Below are positions 8,454-16,900 of a DNA stretch of 64,000 nt, one piece after another. The notes under the pieces were generated by a model that was given only the letters and a program-made list of their open reading frames with translations, was not told the origin of the DNA and ran no database searches. The stretch's first letter is position 1; each line of letters opens with the position of its first letter. Position numbers and translations under genes: made by a program. This DNA is from Bacillota bacterium (GTDB taxonomy: Bacteria; Bacillota; Clostridia; Acetivibrionales; DTU013), in assembly GCA_023439545.1 (NCBI GenBank), contig JAEXNT010000079.1, forward strand, positions 9,832 to 73,831, read 5' to 3'.

Positions 8454-8908
8454 AAAAAATATTATTCATTTGCACAGGAAATACATGCAGGAGCCCAATG
8501 GCCGCAGCCCTTTTCAACGGGCTTGCCGCGAGGGAAGGCCCGGGATGCGGCTTTTCATCCTTTTCCGCGGGCCTTTCGGCCGTTGAGGGAGAGCCGGCGA
8601 GCGCCAATGCCATTCTCGTGATGAAGGACTATGGCTGCGATCTCTCTGACCATAGGGCTCACGGGCTTGCTCCCGAAGATATGCGGGGAGCCTTCCTGGT
8701 ACTAACCATGTCCGCTAGTCACAAACAATACATTAATTCCCGCTTTTCCGGAATGTATCGGAATGTTTATGCGTTGAAAGAATATGTCTATGGGATATCC
8801 GAAGACGTAAAAGATCCGTATGGCGGTTCGTCCAAGGTATACGCGCAATGTGCGGAGGAGATCGCGGAAGCTGTCGAAAGGCTGTTTGAAAAAGTTAAAA
8901 AAAGTTGA
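8450..8908 (+). CDS. ywlE: Protein-arginine-phosphatase YwlE (low-molecular-weight PTP fold)
   Basis: The 152-residue enzyme carries the CX5R loop CTGNTCRS (residues 9-16) at the N-terminus and the catalytic aspartate in DPYGG near residue 124. Thr as the second loop residue is the feature that distinguishes phospho-arginine-specific YwlE from phosphotyrosine enzymes, which have a bulkier residue there. In Firmicutes it reverses McsB arginine phosphorylation. The start codon overlaps the sua5 stop by four bases. McsB itself is not in this window. Confidence 0.9.
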   Translation: MKKILFICTGNTCRSPMAAALFNGLAAREGPGCGFSSFSAGLSAVEGEPASANAILVMKDYGCDLSDHRAHGLAPEDMRGAFLVLTMSASHKQYINSRFSGMYRNVYALKEYVYGISEDVKDPYGGSSKVYAQCAEEIAEAVERLFEKVKKS

Positions 8909-8915
8909 TACAGCT

Positions 8916-8944
8916 TTGACTTTGTTCATTCAATATTATAAAAT
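8916..8944 (+). promoter_or_regulatory. Sigma-A type promoter for upp operon
   Basis: TTGACT (8916-8921), a 17-base spacer and TAAAAT (8939-8944) lie about 70 bases ahead of upp and just after the ywlE stop. This gives upp-comEB-wecA-wecB their own start. Confidence 0.65.
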
Positions 8945-9013
8945 AAAGAACGAAGTACCACGGATATGCGGTAACCGGCCGAAAGGCCTGAAATACACAA
9001 CTGGAGGTAATTT

Positions 9014-9643
9014 ATGGAAAAGGTTTTCATTTTTGATCATCCCCTTATACAACATAAAATTTCGCTGTTGAGAGACAAAAATACCAGTACCAAGGAATTC
9101 AGGGAATTGGTTTCTGAAATAGCCATGCTGATGGGCTATGAAGTTACCAGAAATATGCCGTTGAAGGAAGTCGAAATAGAAACCCCGGTTGCAGTCGCAA
9201 AAACAAACGTCATTTCCGGCAAGAAGCTTGGAATAGTGCCGATACTGAGGGCAGGCCTCGGAATGGTCGACGGTATGCTGAATCTGCTGCCGTTCGCAAA
9301 AGTAGGTCACATTGGACTTTATCGTGATCCTGAAACGCTGGAACCGGTGGAATATTACTGCAAGCTCCCTGTGGATGCTGAAGAAAGGGAGATAGTCGTT
9401 CTGGATCCGATGCTGGCTACGGGCGGTTCCGCCTCCGCTGCAATCAGATTCATAAAGGAACGCGGCGTAACGAATATAAAGCTGATGTGCCTGATCGCCG
9501 CAAAGACAGGTATAGCCCGTATAAACAAAGATCATCCGGATGTTGAGATATACTGCGCCGCAGTCGACGAGAAGCTGAACGACCACGGTTATATCGTGCC
9601 CGGCCTCGGAGATGCAGGAGACAGGTTGTTCGGAACAAAATAG
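9014..9643 (+). CDS. upp: Uracil phosphoribosyltransferase
   Basis: The 209-residue enzyme converts uracil and PRPP to UMP in pyrimidine salvage. The PRPP-binding loop VVLDPMLATGGSA (about 128-140) and the C-terminal uracil-site motif GYIVPGLGDAGDR are both intact. The length equals the family norm. TGGAGG precedes the ATG. It leads an operon with a dCMP-type deaminase and two cell-wall polymer genes. The position downstream of prfA-sua5-ywlE and upstream of atp is a conserved Firmicutes arrangement. Confidence 0.97.
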   Translation: MEKVFIFDHPLIQHKISLLRDKNTSTKEFRELVSEIAMLMGYEVTRNMPLKEVEIETPVAVAKTNVISGKKLGIVPILRAGLGMVDGMLNLLPFAKVGHIGLYRDPETLEPVEYYCKLPVDAEEREIVVLDPMLATGGSASAAIRFIKERGVTNIKLMCLIAAKTGIARINKDHPDVEIYCAAVDEKLNDHGYIVPGLGDAGDRLFGTK

Positions 9644-9685
9644 CTTCGGTTTCGTCCAATAAAATATGATTTGGGGGTACGCGTT

Positions 9686-10123
9686 ATGAGACCGTCGTGG
9701 GACGATTACTTCATGGAAATTGTAGAATTGATCAAAACGAGGTCGACCTGCATCAGACGTCAGGTTGGTGCATTGATAGTCAAGGACAAGCGTATTCTTT
9801 CAACAGGTTACAACGGCGCGCCCATGGGGTGCAAACACTGCACGGAGATAGGCTGTCTCAGGGAGGAATTGAATATTCCGTCGGGACAGCGCCATGAGCT
9901 GTGCAGAGGTATACATGCCGAGCAGAATGCATTGGTACAGGCAGCGTACTCCGGAACAAGCGTAAAGGACGGTATACTTTATGTCACCCACCAGCCCTGC
10001 GTTTTATGCGCAAAGATGGCTATCAACGCGGGCATAAAGAAGATAGTTTTCAAGGGCGATTACCCTGACGAACTTGCAATGGAGCTGCTGAAGGAAGCCA
10101 GTATTAGAGTGGTAAGACTATAG
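9686..10123 (+). CDS. comEB: dCMP/cytidine deaminase family protein (ComEB-like)
   Basis: This 145-residue zinc deaminase has HAEQNAL (the His ligand and catalytic Glu) and PCVLCAKM (two Cys ligands). An extra cysteine-containing loop (CKHCTEIGC) is characteristic of dCMP deaminases. The likely reaction is dCMP to dUMP for thymidylate supply. ATG 9686 is chosen over an in-frame TTG at 9671 because GGGGGT sits between them. The gene name comes from B. subtilis; a role in competence is not implied. It is the second gene of the upp operon. Confidence 0.92.
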   Translation: MRPSWDDYFMEIVELIKTRSTCIRRQVGALIVKDKRILSTGYNGAPMGCKHCTEIGCLREELNIPSGQRHELCRGIHAEQNALVQAAYSGTSVKDGILYVTHQPCVLCAKMAINAGIKKIVFKGDYPDELAMELLKEASIRVVRL

Positions 10124-10138
10124 GCAGGTGTAAATATT

Positions 10139-11302
10139 TTGTCATATATGTATGAATATATCATAACCTTTGCTCTGGCGTTCATAGTAGCGTTCTCAGC
10201 AACTCCGATAGTCAGAAGGCTTGCCTTCAAAATCGGCGCTGTAGATGTTCCAAAGGACGAACGCAGGATGCACAACAAACCCATCGCACTTATGGGTGGT
10301 CTTGCGATAATAACAGGTTTTCTCATTTCACTTGTTTTCGATCTGGTCACCTCTTCAAACCTGGTGACCCCTAAAAGAGAGATAATAGGGCTTGTCGCGG
10401 GTATATGCATAATGGCCTGCGAAGGCATCCTGGACGACAGGAAACCGCTCAAGGCCAGGATCAAGCTGATGTTTCAGATAGCTGCGGCTACGGCGGTCGT
10501 GCTTATATCCGGCACAAGGATCTCCGTCCTTTCAAATCCCTTCGGTTCATCGCCCTATATAATCCTGAGCCCTGTTATTTCATATGCTCTGACGATCATA
10601 TGGATCGTAGGTATCACGAATGCAATCAATCTTATCGACGGCCTTGACGGACTCGCGGCGGGCGTATCCTCCATTTCGTCGCTTTCGTTATTTTTTGTAA
10701 CGCTGCTCAGGGTGGATCTCGATCCTATTACGGCAGTTTATACTGCGCTTGTCACTATTGCCCTTGCAGGATCTACTCTGGGCTTTCTGCCGTTCAATTT
10801 CAACCCCGCAAAAATATTTATGGGTGAAACAGGCGCCGCATTTCTTGGATTCACGCTTGGAGTCATATCCATACAGGGCGCCATAAAGTCCTATGCAGCG
10901 GTATCCATCGCAATTCCGCTCCTTGTGCTTGGTCTTCCCCTATTTGATACTCTGTTTGCGATAATCAGGCGTATCGGCACGCATAGACCGATAATGCAGG
11001 CTGACCGCAGCCATCTTCACCACAGGCTGATCGACATGGGTCTGAGCCAAAGGCAATCCGTATTGATCATGTACATCGCCAGCGCTACTCTGGGTCTGTG
11101 TGCGATAGTACTGGCGGACCGCGGTGCGTTGAGCGCAATCATACTGCTTCTGGCCGTCTCGATATTCGTCTTCGGCGGCGCAAAGTATATGAATGACCAC
11201 GAGGACCTGTCCGGAAACGATCACCAAGTTTCGGAAGCATCTTCCGAAGACAGTTCCGATAATAATATCGCAGAAAAACCATCGGATGGAGTTGTTAAAT
11301 GA
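10139..11302 (+). CDS. wecA: Undecaprenyl-phosphate sugar-1-phosphate transferase (WecA/TagO family)
   Basis: A 387-residue polytopic membrane enzyme with about ten membrane segments. It contains the MraY/WecA motifs RRMHNKPIALMGG, GILDDRK, NAINLIDGLDGLAAGV and the HLHHRL loop. It transfers GlcNAc-1-P (or a similar sugar phosphate) to undecaprenyl phosphate, starting teichoic acid or secondary wall polymer synthesis. The FMGD motif reads FMGETGAAFLGF here, with Asp replaced by Glu. A hydrophilic Ser/Asp-rich tail of about 30 residues ends the protein. TTG 10139 lies 8 bases after AGGTG; ATG 10148 is too far from it. Its stop overlaps the wecB start. Confidence 0.92.
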   Translation: MSYMYEYIITFALAFIVAFSATPIVRRLAFKIGAVDVPKDERRMHNKPIALMGGLAIITGFLISLVFDLVTSSNLVTPKREIIGLVAGICIMACEGILDDRKPLKARIKLMFQIAAATAVVLISGTRISVLSNPFGSSPYIILSPVISYALTIIWIVGITNAINLIDGLDGLAAGVSSISSLSLFFVTLLRVDLDPITAVYTALVTIALAGSTLGFLPFNFNPAKIFMGETGAAFLGFTLGVISIQGAIKSYAAVSIAIPLLVLGLPLFDTLFAIIRRIGTHRPIMQADRSHLHHRLIDMGLSQRQSVLIMYIASATLGLCAIVLADRGALSAIILLLAVSIFVFGGAKYMNDHEDLSGNDHQVSEASSEDSSDNNIAEKPSDGVVK

Positions 11303-12450
11303 AGAAAATAAAAGTAATGCCGATTTTCGGGACACGCCCGGACGCCATAAAGATGGCGCCGCTGGTCAAAGAGCTCGAAAAGTCCCCGCAAATCGATACT
11401 GTAGTGTGTGTGACAGCCCAGCACAGGCAGATGCTCGATCAGGTTCTCGACATATTCTCTATAAAGCCGGCTCACGACCTCGATATTATGCAGGACAGGC
11501 AGACGCTTGAACAGATTACGACGAGGTCTCTTGAAGGACTTGCCGGTGTATTCGATAAAGACAGGCCTGATATTGTACTCGTCCACGGCGATACTTCCAC
11601 CTGCTTTGTGGCGGCACTTGCGGCTTTTTACCGGAAAATAGCGATAGGCCACGTAGAGGCGGGCCTCAGGACATACGATAAATATTCTCCCTTTCCGGAG
11701 GAGATGAACAGGAAGCTGACCGGAGCGCTTGCAGACCTGCATTTCGCCCCGACTCCCGCAAATCGAACAAACCTCCTTAAAGAGGGCGTTTCAGAAAATA
11801 AGATCCATGTGACCGGAAACACGGCGATAGACGCAATGAAAACGACCGTCCGCAAGGATTACATTTTTCGGCACGAAGCCCTCAGGGACATGGATTTCAA
11901 CGGGCGCAGGATAATCGCGGTCACAGCCCACAGGCGCGAAAATCTCGGAGAACCTCTCGAGAATATATGCCGGGCACTGAATGACATTGCTATGGCTTAT
12001 GACGACGTGAATATAATTTATACCGTACATCTGAATCCCGCGGTACGCGAAACGGCTTTCAGGATACTTGGGCAAAACCCGCGAGTCCGCCTTATTGACC
12101 CCTTGGACGTCCAGGACATGCATAATCTTATGGCCCGCTCGTACATGGTAATGACCGATTCGGGCGGCCTTCAGGAAGAAGCTCCTTCGCTCGGGAAACC
12201 GGTGCTCGTACTCAGGAAGGAAACAGAACGCCCAGAAGCAGTCTCAGCAGGCACTGTCAGGCTCGCCGGAGTGGAAAGAGAAACAATAGAGGCAATGGCA
12301 AGGCAGCTGCTCGATGACAAAGCCGAGTACGATAAAATGGCGAAAGCCGTCAACCCATACGGGGACGGTTCAGCCTCCGAAAGGATCGTAAAAGCCATAT
12401 TATACGAATTCGGCATGTCAAAGGAAAAACCCGAAGAATTCACAACTTGA
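11299..12450 (+). CDS. wecB: UDP-N-acetylglucosamine 2-epimerase (non-hydrolysing)
   Basis: The 383-residue GT-B-fold enzyme interconverts UDP-GlcNAc and UDP-ManNAc. Recognised segments are GTRPDAIKMAPLV at the N-terminus, VHGDTSTCF, HVEAGLRTYDKYSPFPEE and TDSGGLQEEAPSLGKPVLVLR near the C-terminus. The start overlaps wecA by four bases (ATGA), so both act together. UDP-ManNAc is used for wall teichoic acid linkage units or for ManNAc-containing polymers that anchor SLH proteins. Two SLH proteins occur in this window, which fits. Confidence 0.95.
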   Translation: MKKIKVMPIFGTRPDAIKMAPLVKELEKSPQIDTVVCVTAQHRQMLDQVLDIFSIKPAHDLDIMQDRQTLEQITTRSLEGLAGVFDKDRPDIVLVHGDTSTCFVAALAAFYRKIAIGHVEAGLRTYDKYSPFPEEMNRKLTGALADLHFAPTPANRTNLLKEGVSENKIHVTGNTAIDAMKTTVRKDYIFRHEALRDMDFNGRRIIAVTAHRRENLGEPLENICRALNDIAMAYDDVNIIYTVHLNPAVRETAFRILGQNPRVRLIDPLDVQDMHNLMARSYMVMTDSGGLQEEAPSLGKPVLVLRKETERPEAVSAGTVRLAGVERETIEAMARQLLDDKAEYDKMAKAVNPYGDGSASERIVKAILYEFGMSKEKPEEFTT

Positions 12451-12467
12451 TAAAACAGAGCCGTCCC

Positions 12468-13292
12468 TTACGTTTCGTCTTTCACACCGCCGCCTGTCAG
12501 CGTGTTCTGCGCGCCGTTCTGGCCGGCAGTTTCACTACCGGGTTCGGTCACATCATAAATTTCTCTCAATATTACAAGATCGACCCTGCGGTTCTGTTTC
12601 CTGTGCTCTTCCGTGTCATTGGGCACGAGAGGCCTGTATTCACCATAGCCTGTAGCCGAGATCTTTTTGGGATCGATACCGGCTTCATTGACGAGTATAC
12701 GCCAGACATTGTTCGCCCTTGCGGTTGACAGTTCCTGGTTGTCCGGGAAACGTGCATTGCTGATCGGAATATCATCAGTATGGCCTTCCACCCTCATTTG
12801 CTTGTCGGGCATCTTGGCCAGTATTTCCTTACCTATTTTTATTATATCGTTCCTGGCTGTTGCATCCAGGTCTGCACTTCCGCTCTTGAAAAGCACCTGC
12901 TCACCTATCGATATGTATATGCCTCTTTCCTGTGTCGAGACAGTTACCTCTCCCGTCAGGCCAAGCTCCTGTACAAGTTCCTGCACTTCGTTCTGCACAG
13001 CCTCCATCTGCTGCTTTTCCGTATCTGTAGGTACGACTGCGTCGGGATCCATTGCTCCGCCCAGGTCCATTATTGCGGGAGACCCCCCGCCGCCCCCTAT
13101 CACAGTTTGCGTTGTATAGTTGCCAAAGGCATGCCTCAGTGAACTGGCAACCTGCTGATATTTCTCGCTGTCGACATTTGCCATGGTGTAGAGCAGGATG
13201 AACAATATCAGCAAAAGATTCATCAGATCTGAATATGTCAGCAGCCAACGCTCGGAATTATCCTTTTCGACCTTGTTTTTAGCAGAAGCCAA
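12468..13292 (-). CDS. motB: Flagellar motor stator protein MotB
   Basis: This 274-residue stator subunit has a single membrane segment (about 18-40) carrying the ion-binding aspartate Asp22 in YSDLMNLLLI. A linker and a C-terminal OmpA-like peptidoglycan-binding domain (about 130-250, VEGHTDDIPI and RANNVWRILV) follow. The start is TTG 13292, four bases after the motA stop, with GGAGG inside the end of motA. The Gly-rich stretch (GGGGGSPAIM, about 67-76) lies just beyond the plug region. It is convergent with wecB, with only 17 bases between stops. Confidence 0.95.
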   Translation of the reverse strand: MASAKNKVEKDNSERWLLTYSDLMNLLLILFILLYTMANVDSEKYQQVASSLRHAFGNYTTQTVIGGGGGSPAIMDLGGAMDPDAVVPTDTEKQQMEAVQNEVQELVQELGLTGEVTVSTQERGIYISIGEQVLFKSGSADLDATARNDIIKIGKEILAKMPDKQMRVEGHTDDIPISNARFPDNQELSTARANNVWRILVNEAGIDPKKISATGYGEYRPLVPNDTEEHRKQNRRVDLVILREIYDVTEPGSETAGQNGAQNTLTGGGVKDET

Positions 13293-13295
13293 GCT

Positions 13296-14108
13296 TTATC
13301 CCTCCGCTTCCGTTCCAGCTGCCGGAGCGCCCTTCTTGTCTCCGCCCTTGCCGTTCATTTTCTCTATCAGTGCAAGGTTGAGCTTCTCCTTGATGATCCT
13401 CGGGTTTTCACCTGCCTGAATGGAAAGCAGTCCTTCTATTATAAGATCGTTGACCATTCTTTCATTTGCAGCCTTTGCCTTGATACGTGAGCCTATCGGT
13501 ATGAATACGAGGTTTGCGAAGCCGACGCCGTACATGGTGGCCAGGAAAGCGGTCGCTATCTTTCCACCCAGGCCATCCGGGCTGGCTTCCATGGTACTCA
13601 GAACGTGGACCATGCCCATAACGGTACCGAGAACGCCCATCGTCGGGCCGAAACCCCCAGCCGCCTCGAATATCTTGGCGGTTTTTTCATATATGCTCTC
13701 TCTCAGCTCGAGCTCCCTGTCGAGTATATCCTTTATGACTTCGGTTTCGATACCGTCGACTACGAGCGAGAGTCCTTTTCTGATGAACTCGTTTTCAGAA
13801 TTCTGGGCTTCCATTTCAAGGCTGAGCAACCCGTCCTTCCTCGCCTTCTCCGACAGCTCCGACAGGTGATTTATAATCCCTATGGGGTCTGTTTTCTTAT
13901 CTTTGAAAACAGTTGCGAGCGCCGCTGGTATCTGCTTGATCTCACTGAGCGGAAACGAAAGTAAGACAGCCCCGAAAGTACCACCAAACACTATTATGAA
14001 AGGGGAAGGCTGTTCTACCAGCGCTCCGAGATGTCCTCCCTCTACCATAAACCCCGCAAGTACCGCGCCAATTCCGAATATTATACCAATAATAGAACCT
14101 ATATCCAT
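13296..14108 (-). CDS. motA: Flagellar motor stator protein MotA
   Basis: A 270-residue stator with four membrane segments (about 2-20, 33-52, 150-170 and 185-205). The large cytoplasmic loop contacts FliG. The conserved Pro/Gly segment GGFGPTMGVLGTVMGMV begins the third membrane segment. The C-terminus is Gly/Lys/Ala-rich. ATG 14108 follows GGAGAG. It is transcribed from a sigma-D type promoter at 14234-14260, so the pair belongs to the late flagellar regulon even though no other flagellar gene is in view. It is divergent from the atp operon. Confidence 0.95.
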   Translation of the reverse strand: MDIGSIIGIIFGIGAVLAGFMVEGGHLGALVEQPSPFIIVFGGTFGAVLLSFPLSEIKQIPAALATVFKDKKTDPIGIINHLSELSEKARKDGLLSLEMEAQNSENEFIRKGLSLVVDGIETEVIKDILDRELELRESIYEKTAKIFEAAGGFGPTMGVLGTVMGMVHVLSTMEASPDGLGGKIATAFLATMYGVGFANLVFIPIGSRIKAKAANERMVNDLIIEGLLSIQAGENPRIIKEKLNLALIEKMNGKGGDKKGAPAAGTEAEG

Positions 14109-14156
14109 CAGTCATCTCTCCAATTTGCACAAAGTATGTTTCTGTCAAAGAATTTG

Positions 14157-14185
14157 TTGAATATTCATAGCCCCTGTGGTATATT
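14157..14185 (+). promoter_or_regulatory. Sigma-A type promoter of the atp operon
   Basis: TTGAAT (14157-14162), a 17-base spacer and TATATT (14180-14185) lie about 85 bases ahead of atpI. It is placed back to back with the motAB promoter. Confidence 0.65.
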
Positions 14186-14233
14186 ATTTTTATTTATTAC
14201 AGGGCATAAAGGACTATAAACCTTTACATAACT

Positions 14234-14260
14234 ATATCGGCAAGCAGTGGACAAACTTAA
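14234..14260 (-). promoter_or_regulatory. Sigma-D (flagellar) promoter of motAB
   Basis: On the minus strand the -10 is GCCGATAT (14241-14234), identical to the sigma-D consensus. A TTAA at 14260-14257 gives a 15-base spacing, against consensus TAAA-N15-GCCGATAT. It lies about 125 bases from the motA start, inside the leader of the atp operon. Confidence 0.75.
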
Positions 14261-14269
14261 TATAGAATT

Positions 14270-14704
14270 ATGAAGCGGGAGATGCATGCAATGTTTTACA
14301 GCAGCGTCGAACAATTTATTTTAAAAAGACTGTTAATATGCTTCATACTGCTGTCGATATTTGATATGGCAGCAATTGAAAACAGATGGCCGGCATTGAT
14401 AGGACTGGCGGTGGGAACCGTTTTCAGCGCCGTAAAATTTTGCAGTAACGCAGCAGTATATGCAAGCTTCTTCGGCGTTAAAGCTAAGGACGTCGGCGGC
14501 AGACTCGGGCAGCGTACCGCAACGGTTATATTTTTATTAAATCAGATAATACTATTACCACTTTTATTTCTGGCATATTATAGGGGCCAGTGGGTTTTTT
14601 GGGGGTTTGTTGCGGGTATTTTGACAGTTCCTCTGCTGATTATGCTGAACAGTATTACTGAAGCTTTCGGGATCACAAGGAATCATTTCGGTGAGAGGGT
14701 GTAA
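14270..14704 (+). CDS. atpI: ATP synthase subunit I
   Basis: This 144-residue protein has four predicted membrane segments and the loose AtpI fold. AtpI helps assemble the c-ring and is typically the first, poorly conserved gene of atp operons. It sits directly before atpB with three bases between stop and start. Sequence conservation in the family is low, so the call rests mainly on size, topology and position. Confidence 0.8.
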   Translation: MKREMHAMFYSSVEQFILKRLLICFILLSIFDMAAIENRWPALIGLAVGTVFSAVKFCSNAAVYASFFGVKAKDVGGRLGQRTATVIFLLNQIILLPLLFLAYYRGQWVFWGFVAGILTVPLLIMLNSITEAFGITRNHFGERV

Positions 14705-14707
14705 ACA

Positions 14708-15457
14708 TTGGACGCTAGTAGTATAATGAAACCGAACGATTTGTTTTCCATACATATACTTGGACTGTCTATCCCCGTCTCGGACAGCATCATAATGATG
14801 TGGATCGTTATGGCTGTACTAATAATCCTCTCTCTTGTGTTTGTGAGAAATCTTAAAACGATCCCGACCGGAAAGCAGAATATAGTGGAGCTCATAGTTG
14901 ATACAGTCAATAATATTGTCAAGGGCAATCTGGGACATCACTGGAAGTCGTTCGCGCCATATTTCGGAACCATTCTGCTGTTTCTCGTATTTGCCAACAT
15001 GGCAGGTCTTTTCAGCATATTGCCCACTGCAGAGGAGCTTTATCATCTGACAGGCAACGAATCCTTCGAAGGGCTGCCGCATTTCGCCATCGTAGCGCCA
15101 ACCAAGGACCTGAATATTACTCTGGGTATGGCACTGATGTCAGTCATACTTGTACTGTTCGCAGGCATCAGATTCAGAGGCGTTAAGGGCTGGCTTCACA
15201 GCTTCCTGGAGCCTTCCCCGGTAATGGCTCCGTTTCATGTACTTGATTATGCAACCCGTACTTTATCACTGTCGCTTCGATTATTCGGAAACATGCTGGC
15301 AGGCTACATAATCGTGGAAATGATATATGAAGCGACCGTGTTCATCAAACCGATACTTCCGCTTGCGAGCGTATTCTTCGACATTTTCGATGCGGTTCTG
15401 CAAGCTTATATATTTGTTTTTCTTTCATCAATTTACATAAAAGAAGCGATCGAATAA
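14708..15457 (+). CDS. atpB: ATP synthase F0 subunit a
   Basis: The 249-residue polytopic subunit forms the ion half-channels beside the c-ring. The essential arginine lies in SLSLRLFGNMLAGYI in the penultimate membrane segment. The N-terminal NIVKGNLGHHWKSFAPYFGT segment and LEPSPVMAPFHVLDYATRT are also family features. The start is TTG 14708, after GAGAGGG at the end of atpI. The length is typical of Firmicutes. Confidence 0.95.
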   Translation: MDASSIMKPNDLFSIHILGLSIPVSDSIIMMWIVMAVLIILSLVFVRNLKTIPTGKQNIVELIVDTVNNIVKGNLGHHWKSFAPYFGTILLFLVFANMAGLFSILPTAEELYHLTGNESFEGLPHFAIVAPTKDLNITLGMALMSVILVLFAGIRFRGVKGWLHSFLEPSPVMAPFHVLDYATRTLSLSLRLFGNMLAGYIIVEMIYEATVFIKPILPLASVFFDIFDAVLQAYIFVFLSSIYIKEAIE

Positions 15458-15469
15458 GGGGGTGAAATT

Positions 15470-15694
15470 ATGGCAAGTGGTTTAGTAGCAATTGGAGTAG
15501 GGCTGGTTATGCTTACGGCATTGGGAGCAGGTATAGGCCTGGCCAACGCAGTTTCAAAGACGGCTGAGAGTGTTTCCAGAAACCCTGAGTCCTCAGGTAA
15601 GATTTTGTCTACGACACTTATTTTTGCTACCATGTCGGAAGTAACCGCAATATTTGCATTTGTTATCGCTGTCATGCTGGTTGGTAAAGTTTGA
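15470..15694 (+). CDS. atpE: ATP synthase F0 subunit c
   Basis: This 74-residue two-helix hairpin protein has the RNPE polar loop at residues 37-40 and the ion-binding carboxylate Glu57 in the second helix (MSEVTAIFAF). The first helix has GAGIGL where sodium-type rings carry GAGIGQ, and Glu57 is followed by Val rather than the Ser/Thr of sodium-type rings. This points to proton coupling. The start is 12 bases after the atpB stop with GGGGGTG in between. Confidence 0.95.
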   Translation: MASGLVAIGVGLVMLTALGAGIGLANAVSKTAESVSRNPESSGKILSTTLIFATMSEVTAIFAFVIAVMLVGKV

Positions 15695-15706
15695 TAGATG
15701 TAATGT

Positions 15707-15750
15707 TTGTACGTTTGGGACAGGGGGAGAGCTCTTCCCCCTCAGTACAA
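15707..15750 (+). promoter_or_regulatory. Intercistronic hairpin between atpE and atpF
   Basis: AGGGGGA (15722-15728) pairs with TCCCCCT (15736-15742), and TTGTAC / GTACAA flank it as an outer stem. There is no T tract, so it is more likely an mRNA-stability or processing element than a terminator. It occupies most of the 149-base gap that separates the c-subunit gene from the rest of the operon. Confidence 0.55.
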
Positions 15751-15843
15751 TGTTATCTGTTGTCTGCCGTCCGGCTTCCGGCCGGAGGCATGATTAACCG
15801 ATTTTATAGATTGCTTTATACTGGCTGAAGGAGTTGATATAGA

Positions 15844-16332
15844 TTGCTTGAAAGCCTGAACGCAATTAAGCCTGTTTTTGCTATCCTAAATTTGCTTCTG
15901 CTCTATTTTATATTGAGGAAGATATTATTTAAGCCTGTTACGGAGTTTATGGAAAACCGTACTCAGTCAATAAAAAACTCAATAGACGATGCAGAAAAGC
16001 AGAAGGCCGAAGCCATGGAACTGAAGCGCTCGTACGATGAACAGATCGCGCACGCAAAGGATGACGCCGAAAAGATCATCAAGGAAGCCCGGGCCAAGGC
16101 TGAGACCGAGCATGACCAAATCACGGCGCAGGCACGTTCGGAAGCCGAAGCGCTTATGACAAGGGCAAGGGAAGATATCGAAAACGAACGCAGGCAGATG
16201 ATTTCGGAGCTCCGCGCACAGGTTGCCGGTCTTGCACTGGCTGCTGCGTCGCGTGTTATCGAAGTTAACCTGGATACCGAAAAGAACCGCGTATTGGTAG
16301 ACAAATTCATCGATGAGGCAGGTGCTGCCTGA
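15844..16332 (+). CDS. atpF: ATP synthase F0 subunit b
   Basis: The 162-residue peripheral-stalk subunit has one N-terminal membrane segment (about 8-28, VFAILNLLLLYFILRKILF). A long Glu/Lys/Ala-rich coiled coil (35-140) with alternating AEAE/DDAEK heptads follows. The start is TTG 15844, ten bases after AAGGAG. Its TGA overlaps the atpH ATG by one base. Confidence 0.95.
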   Translation: MLESLNAIKPVFAILNLLLLYFILRKILFKPVTEFMENRTQSIKNSIDDAEKQKAEAMELKRSYDEQIAHAKDDAEKIIKEARAKAETEHDQITAQARSEAEALMTRAREDIENERRQMISELRAQVAGLALAAASRVIEVNLDTEKNRVLVDKFIDEAGAA

Positions 16333-16868
16333 TGTCTCTCGCGTATTCGAGGTATGCCGAGGCATTCATCAACCTTGCGGCGGAAAAAAATGACCTCGAC
16401 GGATATCTGGCCGAATTGGCTTCGGTCAATGCGGTGTGTTCCGATAAAACCCTCAACGTGCTGCTTATAAACCCCGAGGTTTCAAAAAGCGAACGTAAGA
16501 ACATACTTTCCGGGATCCTCAAGGGTAGGGTGCGGCAGGAGGTACTGAACATCGTGCTCCTTCTGATAGATAAGGAAAGGATAGGTTCTCTGCCCGGCAT
16601 ACTGCGCGAATCGGTGCGCCTCGCAAATGAGAGACGCAGGATAATGGACATAATGATATATACTGCATTCCCTATCGGCCAGGACCAGATCGACACGATA
16701 TGCAGAAAATTTCAAAAAATGTATGCCGCAACTGATATTAAGGTCGATGTAAAAGTCGATCCTTCATTGATCGGCGGTGTCAAGGTAGTCATAGGCGACA
16801 AGGTTTATGACGGATCTGTCAGAAAGAAACTGGCGGGATTGCGGAAAAATTTGGTCGACCAGCAGTAA
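16332..16868 (+). CDS. atpH: ATP synthase F1 subunit delta
   Basis: This 178-residue stalk connector has an N-terminal helical bundle starting SRYAEAFINLAAEKNDLDGY. The C-terminal signature DPSLIGGVKVVIGDKVYDGS near residues 140-160 is conserved. Start and stop overlap or abut its neighbours, as expected for a coupled operon. No irregularity was seen. Confidence 0.95.
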   Translation: MSLAYSRYAEAFINLAAEKNDLDGYLAELASVNAVCSDKTLNVLLINPEVSKSERKNILSGILKGRVRQEVLNIVLLLIDKERIGSLPGILRESVRLANERRRIMDIMIYTAFPIGQDQIDTICRKFQKMYAATDIKVDVKVDPSLIGGVKVVIGDKVYDGSVRKKLAGLRKNLVDQQ

Positions 16869-16900
16869 AATGCGCATTATCTATAGATGAGGTGAGATTT

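Noticed and set aside
15470..15694. Sodium-coupled c-ring
   Set aside because: The Gln in helix 1 and the Ser/Thr after the key Glu that bind Na+ are absent.
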